Shown here one piece after another: positions 44,451 to 53,331 of a stretch of DNA of 64,000 nucleotides. Positions within the stretch are counted from its first letter, which is position 1. Every line of letters begins with the position of its first letter. The notes below the pieces were generated by a model. That model ran no database searches. It saw only the letters and a list, made by a program, of their open reading frames with translations, and had not been told where the DNA came from. Both the position numbers and the translations under genes were made by a program. The DNA is taken from positions 1 to 64,000 of the forward strand of contig CAYQVH010000019.1 of NCBI GenBank assembly GCA_964420975.1, given 5' to 3'. Origin of the DNA: Accumulibacter sp964420975 (GTDB lineage Bacteria > Pseudomonadota > Gammaproteobacteria > Burkholderiales > Rhodocyclaceae).

Positions 44451-45509
44451 TCAGTAATCCAGGGGTAGGGCGATACGCCGGCCGTCGCGCGCCGAAAGAT
44501 AGGCGGCAATCAACGTCTCTAGCGAACGCAAGCCTTCCCGCCCGTCGGTGTCGGGTTGGGCCTCGCCGCGTAGGACTTTGATCACGTTGTCGTAATAGAG
44601 CGGGTGACCGAAGCCGTACACCGAGGTCGTCTGGTAGTTGGCCGACGCGATCTGTTCGTCCTCAGGCAGTGTCTCCGCGAACTCCCAGCGCTGAATCTCG
44701 TTGACCGCGACACCGCCGACGCGCACCGTTCCCTTCTCGCCAAGGATGGTGATACTGCCCTCGAGGTTCTTGGGGTAGGTAAGCATCGTCACGTTCATCG
44801 AACCGAGGGCGCCCGATCGCCAGCGTATGCTCATGACGCCGCTATCCTCGACTTCAATGTCGCGCTCAAGGGTTGCGGTATAGGCCTGAACGCTTTCGAT
44901 CGGTCCGATCAACCAGTCGAGCAGGTCTACATAGTGGCTCGCCTGATTCATGAACGCGCCGCCGTCGAACTCCCAGGTTCCGCGCCACTTGGCGCTGTCG
45001 TAATACGCCTGCGGTCGGGTCCAGAAGACGTTGATGTTGACCATGTAAATGCGGCCAAAGCGCTTTTGCTCGACCGCCCGCTTGAGTAGCTGCAGCGTCG
45101 CGTTGCGGCGGTTTTGTTTGACGACGAACAGGCGCACTCCAGCGTCGTCGCAGGCCTTGACCATGCGCAAGCCGTCGTGCCAGCGGGTCGCCATCGGTTT
45201 CTCGGTCATCACGTGGCGTCGCGACTGTGCGACCTCGATCGTCTGCTCGGGATGCAAGCCGCTAGGGGTTGTCAGGGCGATGAGATCGGCTGTCGACGTC
45301 TCGAGCAGCTCGCTCAGGCTCAAGTGCCCCTGGGCACTCGTCCGCGCAACCGCCTGCTCGAGCGCACTTCGGTCGACATCGCAAACGTCGACGACTTCGA
45401 TGTCGTCGGCGTGTTGCTCCATAGCGGCAAAGTGGTTGCTCGAGATGCGGCCGCAACCGACCAGCGCCACACGAATCTTGCGGTCGACGATCACTGGGTA
45501 GTTACGCAT
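44451..45509 (-). CDS. wbpB: Gfo/Idh/MocA oxidoreductase (WbpB-like)
   Basis: A 352-residue NAD-dependent oxidoreductase. The Rossmann motif is VALVGCGRISSNHFAAM and the family Glu-Lys-Pro is in HVMTEKPMATRW. The C-terminal part contains the WbpB-type GGAFMNQASHYVDLLDWL with the catalytic His. WbpB oxidises the C3 hydroxyl of UDP-GlcNAcA before transamination. It is the promoter-proximal gene of the locus; ATG at 45509 follows GGGAG. A divergent gene begins 349 bp away. Confidence 0.88.
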   Translation of the reverse strand: MRNYPVIVDRKIRVALVGCGRISSNHFAAMEQHADDIEVVDVCDVDRSALEQAVARTSAQGHLSLSELLETSTADLIALTTPSGLHPEQTIEVAQSRRHVMTEKPMATRWHDGLRMVKACDDAGVRLFVVKQNRRNATLQLLKRAVEQKRFGRIYMVNINVFWTRPQAYYDSAKWRGTWEFDGGAFMNQASHYVDLLDWLIGPIESVQAYTATLERDIEVEDSGVMSIRWRSGALGSMNVTMLTYPKNLEGSITILGEKGTVRVGGVAVNEIQRWEFAETLPEDEQIASANYQTTSVYGFGHPLYYDNVIKVLRGEAQPDTDGREGLRSLETLIAAYLSARDGRRIALPLDY

Positions 45510-45857
45510 GTATTCGCTCCCAAAAGGCTGCCTTACAGTAACCCATACCACTGGACCGCGGGACGTCGCCAGCGCCCAAGGGCACCCCGACGATTTGGCG
45601 CCCGAGCATCCGGCATGGGGAAACGCCGCTGTTGAGCACAGAACCGAGGTCTTTGCCAAAGAATGGAGATCGAAGCCAACGACGAGCAGGAACTTCTCTT
45701 CGGAGTCCTCATCGCCCGAGATTATAAACGTTCGCGTCCGGCGCCGGTTACGGTCCGTAGCATGTCGCGATTGCCCGACGCTGAGCAGCCGACTGCTGGC
45801 GCCACGTCGCTGCGCACTAGGCTAAAATCCCCGCTTTGCCTGCCGTAGGTGCACGGT
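45510..45857. other. Divergent intergenic region between the polysaccharide locus and the DUF3683 gene
   Basis: A 348-bp region from which both the polysaccharide operon (leftward) and the oxidoreductase gene (rightward) should be transcribed. A TAAAAT -10-like box at 45823-45828 precedes the rightward gene but has no good -35. No JUMPstart/ops element was seen on the leftward strand. No gene is supported. Confidence 0.45.
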
Positions 45858-48800
45858 ATGACGGCACGTCTGCGCGAAATCCCGTACAACTACACTTCGT
45901 TTGCCGATCGCGAGATCGTCATTCGCTTGCTCGGTGCCGACAACTGGGATCTGCTCGACGAGCTGCGCAGCGAGCGAGTAACCGGGCGCTCGGCTCGCAT
46001 GCTGTACGAAGTCCTCGGCGACATCTGGGTCGTCCAGCGCAACCCCTACCTTGAAGACGACCTTCTCGCCAACCGCGATCGACGGATGGCGCTCGTCGGC
46101 GCACTCCGTCACCGCCTGCACGAGATCGAAAAGCGGCGCCAGGGCAATCCCCGGGTGCACCAACTGCTGGTCGCTGCGGCAGCTGCAGTCGATGCGTTCG
46201 AGCGTCACTTCGACACCACCGCCAGGATGCGTGCGCGCACCCGGAAACTCCTGTCCCGGCACACGCGCCGCGACAACATCGCCTTCGACGGGCTGGCCCG
46301 AGTCTCGCACGTGACCGACGCGACCGACTGGCGGATCGAGTATCCCTTCGTCGTCCTTAGTCCGGACGAGGAAAGCGAACTCGCACCGTTGGTGCGCGGT
46401 TGCATTGAGCTTGGTCTGACGATCATCGCACGCGGCGGGGGTACGGGTTACACCGGCGGCGCTGTCCCGCTGACGCCGTTGTCGGCGGTGATCAACACCG
46501 AGAAACTGACCCGGATGGGGCCAGTCGAAACGACCCACCTCCCCGGTTGTCATGCTCCTTGCCCGACGATACGGACCGGCGCCGGCGCTGTCACCGCGCG
46601 TGTCGCCGAAGCGGCCGCGGCAGCCGGACTCGTGTTTGCCGTCGACCCAACCTCAGCCGAGGCGTCGTGTATCGGCGGCAACATTGCGATGAACGCCGGC
46701 GGCAAGAAAGCCGTTCTCTGGGGAACGGCGCTCGACAACCTGGCTTGGTGGAAAATGATCGATGCCAGCGGGCACGAAATGGACGTCACCCGCATCGACC
46801 ACAACTTCGGCAAGATCCACGAACAGGAGCGCGTCCGTTTCGAGATCAAGCGTTTTCGGCGCGATGGGCGAACGCTTTACCAGCCTCCCGAAGTGCTCGA
46901 GATTCCCGGTCACCGCTTTCGCAAGTCCGGCCTCGGCAAGGACGTGACCGACAAGTTTCTCGCCGGCCTTCCCGGCGTGCAAAAGGAAGGAACCGACGGT
47001 CTGATCGTCGCTGCGCGCTGGATTCTGCACCAGATGCCAAAGCACACGCGCACGGTCTGTCTCGAGTTCTTCGGCCAGGTCCGCGAGGCAGTACCCGCGA
47101 TCGTCGACATCACCGAGCATTTCAAGCCTGGTGCCGCCGGGCGCCGAACTGGCGTTTTGCTCGCCGGGCTCGAACACCTCGACGAACGTTACCTACGTGC
47201 CGTGGGTTACGCGACCAAGGCCAAACGCAAAGCGGAAACCCTCGGCCGACCGAAGATGGTACTTCTCGGCGACGTTTGTGGCGAAGACGAGACGGCCGTC
47301 ATGGCCGCCGCCTCCGAGCTTGTGCGCCTGGGCAATCTGCGGGGTGGCGAAGGCTTCATCGCGGTCGATGCCGAAACACGCAAGAAGTTCTGGCTCGACC
47401 GCTCGCGAACCGCGGCGATTTCACGCCACACCAACGCCTTCAAGCTCAACGAAGACGTGGTCGTACCCTTGCCCCGCATGGGTGAGTATTGCGATGGAAT
47501 CGAACGCATCAACATCGAACTGTCGCTGCACAACAAGCTCGCGCTCTGCGACGCATTGAGCGATTTCCTCCGCGGTGAGTTGCCCTTGCATCGAGGCGAC
47601 GCCGACTTCGACCCGTCGGTCCTGATCGGCGAACGACCGGCGACGGCGTTGGCTGTCATCCGCCGGGTGCGAACACGCTGGCAATGGCTGCTCGACCACC
47701 TCGACCTGCCGTTGGCGGAGGCCGAGGCTCAGTTCGCGACTTACGGCGTCGAAGCAGGCACCTTGAGCAACCGGGCATCGGCGCCGACCCTCTTCCATCG
47801 CCTGCAGGATTACTCGGTACGTGCGTCCTGGAAGCACGAGCTGAAACCCTTTATCGAGCAACTCTTCGAGGGAGCCCTTTACCGCCCGGTGCTGGAACGG
47901 GTAACCGCCATTCACCGCGAGGTGCTGCGCGGCCGTCTGTTTGTCGCGCTGCACATGCACGCCGGTGACGGCAACGTCCATACCAATATCCCCGTCAATT
48001 CGGATCACTACGAGATGCTGCAGACGGCCTACGGAGTCGTTGAGCGCATCATGGCGCTGGCGCGCTCGCTGGACGGGGTGGTCTCCGGTGAGCATGGAAT
48101 CGGCATTACCAAGCTGCAATTCCTTACCGACCAGGAGATGCAGCCATTTCGCAACTATAAGGCGCACGTCGACCCCGCTGGGCACTTCAACAAAGGCAAG
48201 CTGTTGCCTGGCGCCGACCTGAGCAGAGCCTACACGCCGTCGTTCTCGCTGCTCGGCACCGAGTCTCTGATCATGGAGCAGTCGGAAACCGGCCATATCG
48301 CCGCGATGATCAAGGACTGTCTGCGCTGTGGGAAGTGCAAGCCAGTCTGCTCGACCCATGTCCCGCGCGCCAACCTGCTCTACTCGCCGCGCAACAAGAT
48401 TCTCGCCACTTCCTTGCTGATCGAGGCGTTTCTCTACGAGGAGCAAACTCGGCGCGGAGTTTCGCTGCGTCACTTCGAGGAGTTCAACGACGTCGCCGAC
48501 CACTGCACCATCTGCCACAAGTGCGCAACGCCGTGCCCGGTCGACATCGATTTTGGCGACGTCACCATCCGGATGCGCAACCTGTTACGGGAAAGAGGAA
48601 AACGACGCTTCGTCCCGGCCAAGGCGGCAGCCATGGCGTTTCTCACGCTCAAAGACCCGGCGACGATCAAGCTGATTCGCAAGCTGATGGTTGATTGGGG
48701 CTATCGGGCCCAGCGGCTGGCGCACCGCGCGGCGCGAACCGTCGGTGTCACCCGCACGCTGGTCCGGCAGCCGCCGGCAACCGTTGGTCCGCCGAGCGTC

Positions 48801-49733
48801 CGCATACAGATCATTCATTTCGTCAACAAGCCAATGCCTGCGGGGATCCCCAAGCGTACGGCTCGCGCCTTGCTCGACATTGAAGACGACCGCATCGTGC
48901 CGATCATCCGCGATCCGCAGCGCGTCAGCGCGCCTGACTACGACGGGGACGCCGTCTTCTACTTCCCCGGTTGTGGCTCGGAGCGACTGTTCTCTCAAGT
49001 CTCTCTGGCGACGCAAGCCATCCTCTACGCCATGGGTACCCAGACGGTGCTACCGCCCGGATACCTTTGCTGCGGCTATCCGCAGACCGCGGCGGGCGAC
49101 GCCGACCAAGGGCAGGCGATCACCACCGAGAACCGCGTCCTCTTCCATCGCGTTGCGAACACACTTAACTATCTCGACATTCGGACCGTCATCGTTTCCT
49201 GCGGAACGTGCCTCGACCAGCTCGACAAGTACCATTTCGATCAGATCTTCCCGGGATGTCGCCTGCGTGATATCCACGAGTACCTGCTCGAAAAGGGCGT
49301 TCACCTGCCGAACGTCGGCGGCACTCGGTACCTGTATCACGATCCTTGCCACACGCCGATGAGAACACAACCTGGAGTCCGGGTGGTCAGCAAGCTGCTC
49401 GGCCAAGCTGTAGCTCCCTCCGATCGCTGCTGCGGAGAGTCCGGAACGCTGGCGGCGACCCGGCCCGACGTGTCGACACAGGTGCGTTTTCGCAAACAGG
49501 AGGAGATCGAAAAGGGCGCGGGAGCCTTGCGTGCCGACGGATTTGGCGGCGAACTCAAGATTCTGACGTCGTGCCCCTCGTGTTTGCAGGGCCTTGCGCG
49601 CTACAACGACGACGCCGGAACCAACGCCGACTATGCCGTGGTCGAGATCGTCAAGCGGCTGCACGGCGACGACTGGATGGCGAAGTACCTGTACGCAGCG
49701 CGTCATGGGGGCGTCGAACGCGTCCTGCTTTGA
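45858..49733 (+). CDS. DUF3683 FAD-linked oxidase / Fe-S / CCG-domain oxidoreductase
   Basis: A 1291-residue fusion resembling GlcD plus GlcF. Residues about 1-150 match DUF3683 (REIPYNYTSFADREIVIRLL). An FAD-binding PCMH domain follows, with ARGGGTGYTGGAVPL and DPTSAEASCIGGNIAMNAGG. A C-terminal FAD-oxidase domain holds HMHAGDGNVHTNIPV and GVVSGEHGIG. Two ferredoxin-type clusters come next (CLRCGKCKPVC and CTICHKCATPCP), then two CCG domains (FPGCGSERLF...GYLCCGYPQ and DPCHTPM...DRCCGESG). Such enzymes oxidise D-2-hydroxy acids such as D-lactate or glycolate and pass electrons to the membrane pool; the substrate is unknown. The ATG at 45858 with AGGTG is preferred to an in-frame GTG nine bases upstream. 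Confidence 0.9.
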   Translation: MTARLREIPYNYTSFADREIVIRLLGADNWDLLDELRSERVTGRSARMLYEVLGDIWVVQRNPYLEDDLLANRDRRMALVGALRHRLHEIEKRRQGNPRVHQLLVAAAAAVDAFERHFDTTARMRARTRKLLSRHTRRDNIAFDGLARVSHVTDATDWRIEYPFVVLSPDEESELAPLVRGCIELGLTIIARGGGTGYTGGAVPLTPLSAVINTEKLTRMGPVETTHLPGCHAPCPTIRTGAGAVTARVAEAAAAAGLVFAVDPTSAEASCIGGNIAMNAGGKKAVLWGTALDNLAWWKMIDASGHEMDVTRIDHNFGKIHEQERVRFEIKRFRRDGRTLYQPPEVLEIPGHRFRKSGLGKDVTDKFLAGLPGVQKEGTDGLIVAARWILHQMPKHTRTVCLEFFGQVREAVPAIVDITEHFKPGAAGRRTGVLLAGLEHLDERYLRAVGYATKAKRKAETLGRPKMVLLGDVCGEDETAVMAAASELVRLGNLRGGEGFIAVDAETRKKFWLDRSRTAAISRHTNAFKLNEDVVVPLPRMGEYCDGIERINIELSLHNKLALCDALSDFLRGELPLHRGDADFDPSVLIGERPATALAVIRRVRTRWQWLLDHLDLPLAEAEAQFATYGVEAGTLSNRASAPTLFHRLQDYSVRASWKHELKPFIEQLFEGALYRPVLERVTAIHREVLRGRLFVALHMHAGDGNVHTNIPVNSDHYEMLQTAYGVVERIMALARSLDGVVSGEHGIGITKLQFLTDQEMQPFRNYKAHVDPAGHFNKGKLLPGADLSRAYTPSFSLLGTESLIMEQSETGHIAAMIKDCLRCGKCKPVCSTHVPRANLLYSPRNKILATSLLIEAFLYEEQTRRGVSLRHFEEFNDVADHCTICHKCATPCPVDIDFGDVTIRMRNLLRERGKRRFVPAKAAAMAFLTLKDPATIKLIRKLMVDWGYRAQRLAHRAARTVGVTRTLVRQPPATVGPPSVRIQIIHFVNKPMPAGIPKRTARALLDIEDDRIVPIIRDPQRVSAPDYDGDAVFYFPGCGSERLFSQVSLATQAILYAMGTQTVLPPGYLCCGYPQTAAGDADQGQAITTENRVLFHRVANTLNYLDIRTVIVSCGTCLDQLDKYHFDQIFPGCRLRDIHEYLLEKGVHLPNVGGTRYLYHDPCHTPMRTQPGVRVVSKLLGQAVAPSDRCCGESGTLAATRPDVSTQVRFRKQEEIEKGAGALRADGFGGELKILTSCPSCLQGLARYNDDAGTNADYAVVEIVKRLHGDDWMAKYLYAARHGGVERVLL

Positions 49734-49930
49734 TCGTCCAACCAAACGGCCTGGACTGACCAAGCGCGCATTTCCTTTCCGCCGCCTGCTCCCGGACACG
49801 GTCGAGCGAAGCTTGCGTTCGCTATTGCGGGCGCTCCGTGATCAATTTCCTCCCGTGTTGTCAAGGGCTGAACGTATTCTTCGCCTCAAGACGGCGCAGT
49901 CGCGTCGGTCCGATGCCAAGGAGTGAGCAA

Positions 49931-50362
49931 GTGAACACGAGCAGTTCTCCGGATTGCGAGCTCTGCGACTCGTCCGGTGGTGAGGTGGTCTGGGAAAGCG
50001 CTCTCTGCCGCGTTGTTTCGGTCGCTGATCCCGACTACCCAGGCTATTGCCGCGTCATCCTCCACCAGCACTTGCGCGAGATGACCGATCTGCCGGACAA
50101 GGAAAGAATGCAGCTGATGCGCATTGTGTTTGCTGTCGAGGCCGCGGTTCGTCGCCTCTACCGGCCTGACAAGATCAATCTGGCCAGCCTCGGCAACATG
50201 ACACCGCATGTGCACTGGCACCTGATTCCTCGCTGGCGTGACGACACGCATTTTCCGCAACCGATCTGGGCGACACCACAGCGCGTGGACGTGTCGCAAC
50301 GTCGGTCGGTCGACGGTCGTCAGCTCGGCGACACGATCATTGCTGCCCTGCGCACGACCTGA
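49931..50362 (+). CDS. HIT family protein
   Basis: A 143-residue histidine-triad protein. The motif NMTPHVHWHLIPRW has the HxHxH nucleotide-hydrolase signature, and CELCD near the start is common in this subgroup. HIT proteins cleave nucleoside phosphoramidates or dinucleoside polyphosphates. The GTG at 49931 follows AAGGAG at 7 bp, better than an ATG 18 bases upstream. It lies 197 bp after the oxidoreductase gene on the same strand, a pairing common in betaproteobacteria. Confidence 0.88.
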   Translation: MNTSSSPDCELCDSSGGEVVWESALCRVVSVADPDYPGYCRVILHQHLREMTDLPDKERMQLMRIVFAVEAAVRRLYRPDKINLASLGNMTPHVHWHLIPRWRDDTHFPQPIWATPQRVDVSQRRSVDGRQLGDTIIAALRTT

Positions 50363-50403
50363 AGGATGGCGAGAGAGCGTAGTACGCGCAAGGAGTGGCA
50401 ACC

Positions 50404-52011
50404 ATGAACACGGTCATTGCACGACCCCCCACGCCAAACAGAATCGGCGATCTCGAAACCGGTTTTCAAATTCTTTCGCGCCTGCCTTTGGCAAATGCGC
50501 AACAGGCCGAGGTGGACATCAACCGCTTTCTCGATTCGCTGCTGCAGGCGCCACCGCCCGCCCACGTCTACTTGCAGCTGTTGGAGCAGGGGAGAATCTC
50601 GCTTTGCTTTATTGAGGAAGACCTTGCTCGGCGTTACACGCACAAACCTTTGCCTCTCGGGGATACCGAGGAAGCCGCTTTTCGACAGGTCGTCGCCACG
50701 TGGTTGAAGGCGGCGCGGGCGTATGCGCACTGCGCCTCGCTGCAAGGCCCAGGGGATGGCATCGACGACGCCGAACGCCTGGCTCTGATCCTGCATCGCT
50801 GCATCTACTACACCGGAATGGCGATCATCGAGCATCATCGCGCTCGTCGCCAGCTGCCGCCGGGCTTATGGCTAGACCTTCACGGCTTCTACGCAAGCGC
50901 CGAAGAGTGGGGGGTGGCGACCGTGGCGGTCGCCGACCCTCTGGACCCGCTAGGACGCAGCACGCATTGTGGCGCCGCGCTGGTGGCGTTGTTGCTGACC
51001 GATCTCGCCGGGCCGTACAGTCTTTCGGTTCGCGAGCTGAGTCTCGTACGACGCTGGGCAAACAACTGGGCCCCCTTGGTCGCGATTCGTCCGTTGAGCG
51101 ATGGAGAAGCGCTACCTGACTGCGTGATCGATCTGATGCAGGACGCCGGCTTGGTCACGGCGTCCAACAACAGTCGTCTCGAAAACCTGCGCCGCCTGGA
51201 TACCTCGCAGCTCGCGCTGCAGCTCCAACGAACGCGGCAACAGCTTCAGGAACGCTTGTTACCGGCTCAGCTCGGGCTCGGCGAGGACTGCACTAACAAT
51301 CAGTGTCAGCGCTTGTTGCGGCGCGTTCAACGTCCCTGGACGCTCGTTCGGGCCAGCCGTCAGTTTCGCCGTCACCATGCGGCGGGGGTGGCCCGAGTTT
51401 GCTCCGGCTTTGCAGCAATGCATTACTACGTGTCGGGCAAGGAATTCAGTCAGCCAGAGAACGCCCGCATCTATTCCCGACGGGAGTTCGATAGTCTCTT
51501 CGCTTTCCGGCACATGGCCGATCCAACCCAGGAGCCAACGGCTGTTCAGAGTCAGCCTGGCTTTACGCTCGATGAATGGGAGGTCCTCGATCAGTGCGCC
51601 AATGGCTTCCGCCTGCTGCGCTCGAACGCTGGCCGCAAGTTGGAGAGCGGACAGTTGCTCGCACTCTGTCCGCACGACAGCAACGCCCACCTTCTGGCGC
51701 AGGTTGCGTGGGCACGGCAGGAGCAAAACGACTGTCTGGTCGCCGGGGTTGCGGCGTTGCCGGGGCGGCCGGAGGCCGTCGCGGTGCGTTCATTAGCGGC
51801 GGAAAGTGGACGCTCGGAACCGTTTAGCCGCGCGTTTCTTCTCCCCGCAGTGCCCGTAGTGGGTGCCGAGGCGACGTTAATTCTGCCGCTTGGCTGGTAT
51901 CACCCGCTGCGCGTGGTCGACATTTATACGGATACCTTGTGGCAAGCACGTTTACAGCGTGTATTGAGCGACGGTTCCGACTTCGAGCGCGTCACCTTCA
52001 CGGTCGTGTGA
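50404..52011 (+). CDS. Conserved hypothetical protein, possible C-terminal PilZ-like barrel
   Basis: A 535-residue soluble protein of unknown function. The first 400 residues are mostly helical, with a coiled-coil-prone stretch near 270-285 (LALQLQRTRQQLQERLLPAQ). The last 120 residues are strand-rich and begin GFRLLRSNAGRKLESGQLLA; the layout recalls PilZ-like barrels, but the RxxxR and D/NxSxxG c-di-GMP motifs are not clear. The ATG at 50404 follows AAGGAG. It sits 41 bp after the HIT gene, so co-transcription is likely. Confidence 0.65.
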   Translation: MNTVIARPPTPNRIGDLETGFQILSRLPLANAQQAEVDINRFLDSLLQAPPPAHVYLQLLEQGRISLCFIEEDLARRYTHKPLPLGDTEEAAFRQVVATWLKAARAYAHCASLQGPGDGIDDAERLALILHRCIYYTGMAIIEHHRARRQLPPGLWLDLHGFYASAEEWGVATVAVADPLDPLGRSTHCGAALVALLLTDLAGPYSLSVRELSLVRRWANNWAPLVAIRPLSDGEALPDCVIDLMQDAGLVTASNNSRLENLRRLDTSQLALQLQRTRQQLQERLLPAQLGLGEDCTNNQCQRLLRRVQRPWTLVRASRQFRRHHAAGVARVCSGFAAMHYYVSGKEFSQPENARIYSRREFDSLFAFRHMADPTQEPTAVQSQPGFTLDEWEVLDQCANGFRLLRSNAGRKLESGQLLALCPHDSNAHLLAQVAWARQEQNDCLVAGVAALPGRPEAVAVRSLAAESGRSEPFSRAFLLPAVPVVGAEATLILPLGWYHPLRVVDIYTDTLWQARLQRVLSDGSDFERVTFTVV

Positions 52012-52106
52012 ACACCTTCCGACCGGCAACCGCTTATCCGGTGTCGACCGGCCAGGGCAATCGCATGATATGCCTATCGGGTTGACTCAGGAAGACACTA
52101 TAGGTA

Positions 52107-53170
52107 GGGTGGAGCGGTGCCGGATGTTCGTTCGGGCCGGAGATGGCCATGGCTCACCGCAAAGTTCCGCATCACGACCCGGCCGCACCGCCCGATGACG
52201 TAGAGGCACACCGCCCGCTGGCCGAGCAGAGGGGACCTCAGTCGCTCCGTGAGTTCCAGCACCTTTTCGCCACGGAGAAGCAGTGCGAGGACTATCTCCC
52301 GAGCATCCGCTGGCCAGAGGGCTTTGTCTGTCCGATGTGCGGGTCCAGGGTTGGCTACGTGCTGGCCGCTCGACGCGTGACCGAGTGCCGGAACGGGCAT
52401 CAAGTCAGTCTGACGGCCGGCACCGGTATGCATCGCAGTAAGCTCACGGTCTGGTTTCATGCGGCCTACCTTGTCTCCACACTGACTCCTGGCATCTCCG
52501 GGCTGCAGTTGCCGAAGCAGCTTGGCATCTCGCGATACGAGACCGCATTCCAATTCCTGCACATGCTTCGCGCGGCACTGGTTGCCCCCGACCGTGAACC
52601 GCTTCGTGGCGAGGTGGAGGTCGATGAGGGGTTCATTGGCGGTCCCGAGGAAGGCCGCCCAGGTCGCGGCGCTGAGACGAAGAGCCTGGTGGATCAGGCC
52701 GGGCTCACGGGTGACCACGGACGGGCGGCCGGTCTACAACGGGCTGGTGAAGCTCGGCTACCTGCCTCAGCGGACGTTGCAGTCCGAGAAGGGGAAGAAG
52801 ACTGGCGACGATCTCCCGAGGGTCCACCTTCTCGACAGCAACTTGAAGCGGTGGCTTCTGCGAACGTACAAGGGCGCAGTCTTCCCTCACCACCTTCCCG
52901 CCTACCTCAACGAATTTGCCTTCCGCTTCCCCCGCCGCTTCTGGCGCGGACCAGCCTTCCACCGCGCGCTTGGCCTGCTCACCCCTACAGAGAACTGGCC
53001 CGAGTACGATACGTTCTACAGTGTGGCCAAAGGCGGCGAAGGCGCATGGGTTCACCCAAGTCCGCCTGCGAACACACGTCCGATGTCGAAGAATCGCTGC
53101 GACAAGGCTACGGCGAGCCCATCAACTTCAGCTGGGTCTCCTCTGCGTCGCGGCTTCGTCCAACCCTACG
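52107..53170 (+). mobile_element. Decayed IS1595-type insertion sequence
   Basis: A remnant about 1.06 kb long. The left edge begins near gtagggtggagc (52108) and the right edge, read on the other strand, begins gtagggttggac (53170 downward), giving imperfect inverted ends. Between them lies a broken transposase. No target duplication was identified with confidence. Confidence 0.6.
52143..53070 (+). pseudogene. Broken IS1595-family (ISXO2-like) transposase
   Basis: The first part is a normal N-terminus: zinc-ribbon-like CPMCGSRVGY...CRNGH, the helix region and the first catalytic Asp in VEVDEGFIGG. After ETKSLV (about 52690) the frame becomes meaningless, and the family resumes in a second frame at PGSRVTTDGRPVYNGL (about 52699), which has the second catalytic Asp, followed by SNLKRWLLRTYKGAV and YLNEFAFRFPRRFW. 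About 40 residues normally found between these blocks are missing, so an internal deletion also shifted the frame. No functional transposase can be made. Confidence 0.85.
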
Positions 53171-53190
53171 GTCAACCGGGCCGCCAAAAA

Positions 53191-53215
53191 AAAAGCGGCG
53201 CTGCGCACCGCTTTT
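53191..53215. terminator. Bidirectional-looking intrinsic terminator
   Basis: An 8-bp perfect stem, aaaagcgg at 53191-53198 and ccgctttt at 53208-53215, with a 9-nt loop. A run of nine A bases (53186-53194) precedes and overlaps it, giving a long U-tract when read on the minus strand and four U on the plus strand. It lies between the IS remnant and the GMC gene and would isolate the latter. Confidence 0.65.
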
Positions 53216-53331
53216 GGGTGCCCTCCGCGCTTCGTGCTCGGGCGGCCGGTTACCTCCACGCTAAGCACTACGCCCCGTCTGCGTCGGGGCGGATGCCGCC
53301 GTTGAGTTCCAGCATCGCATAGAGAGACGCC

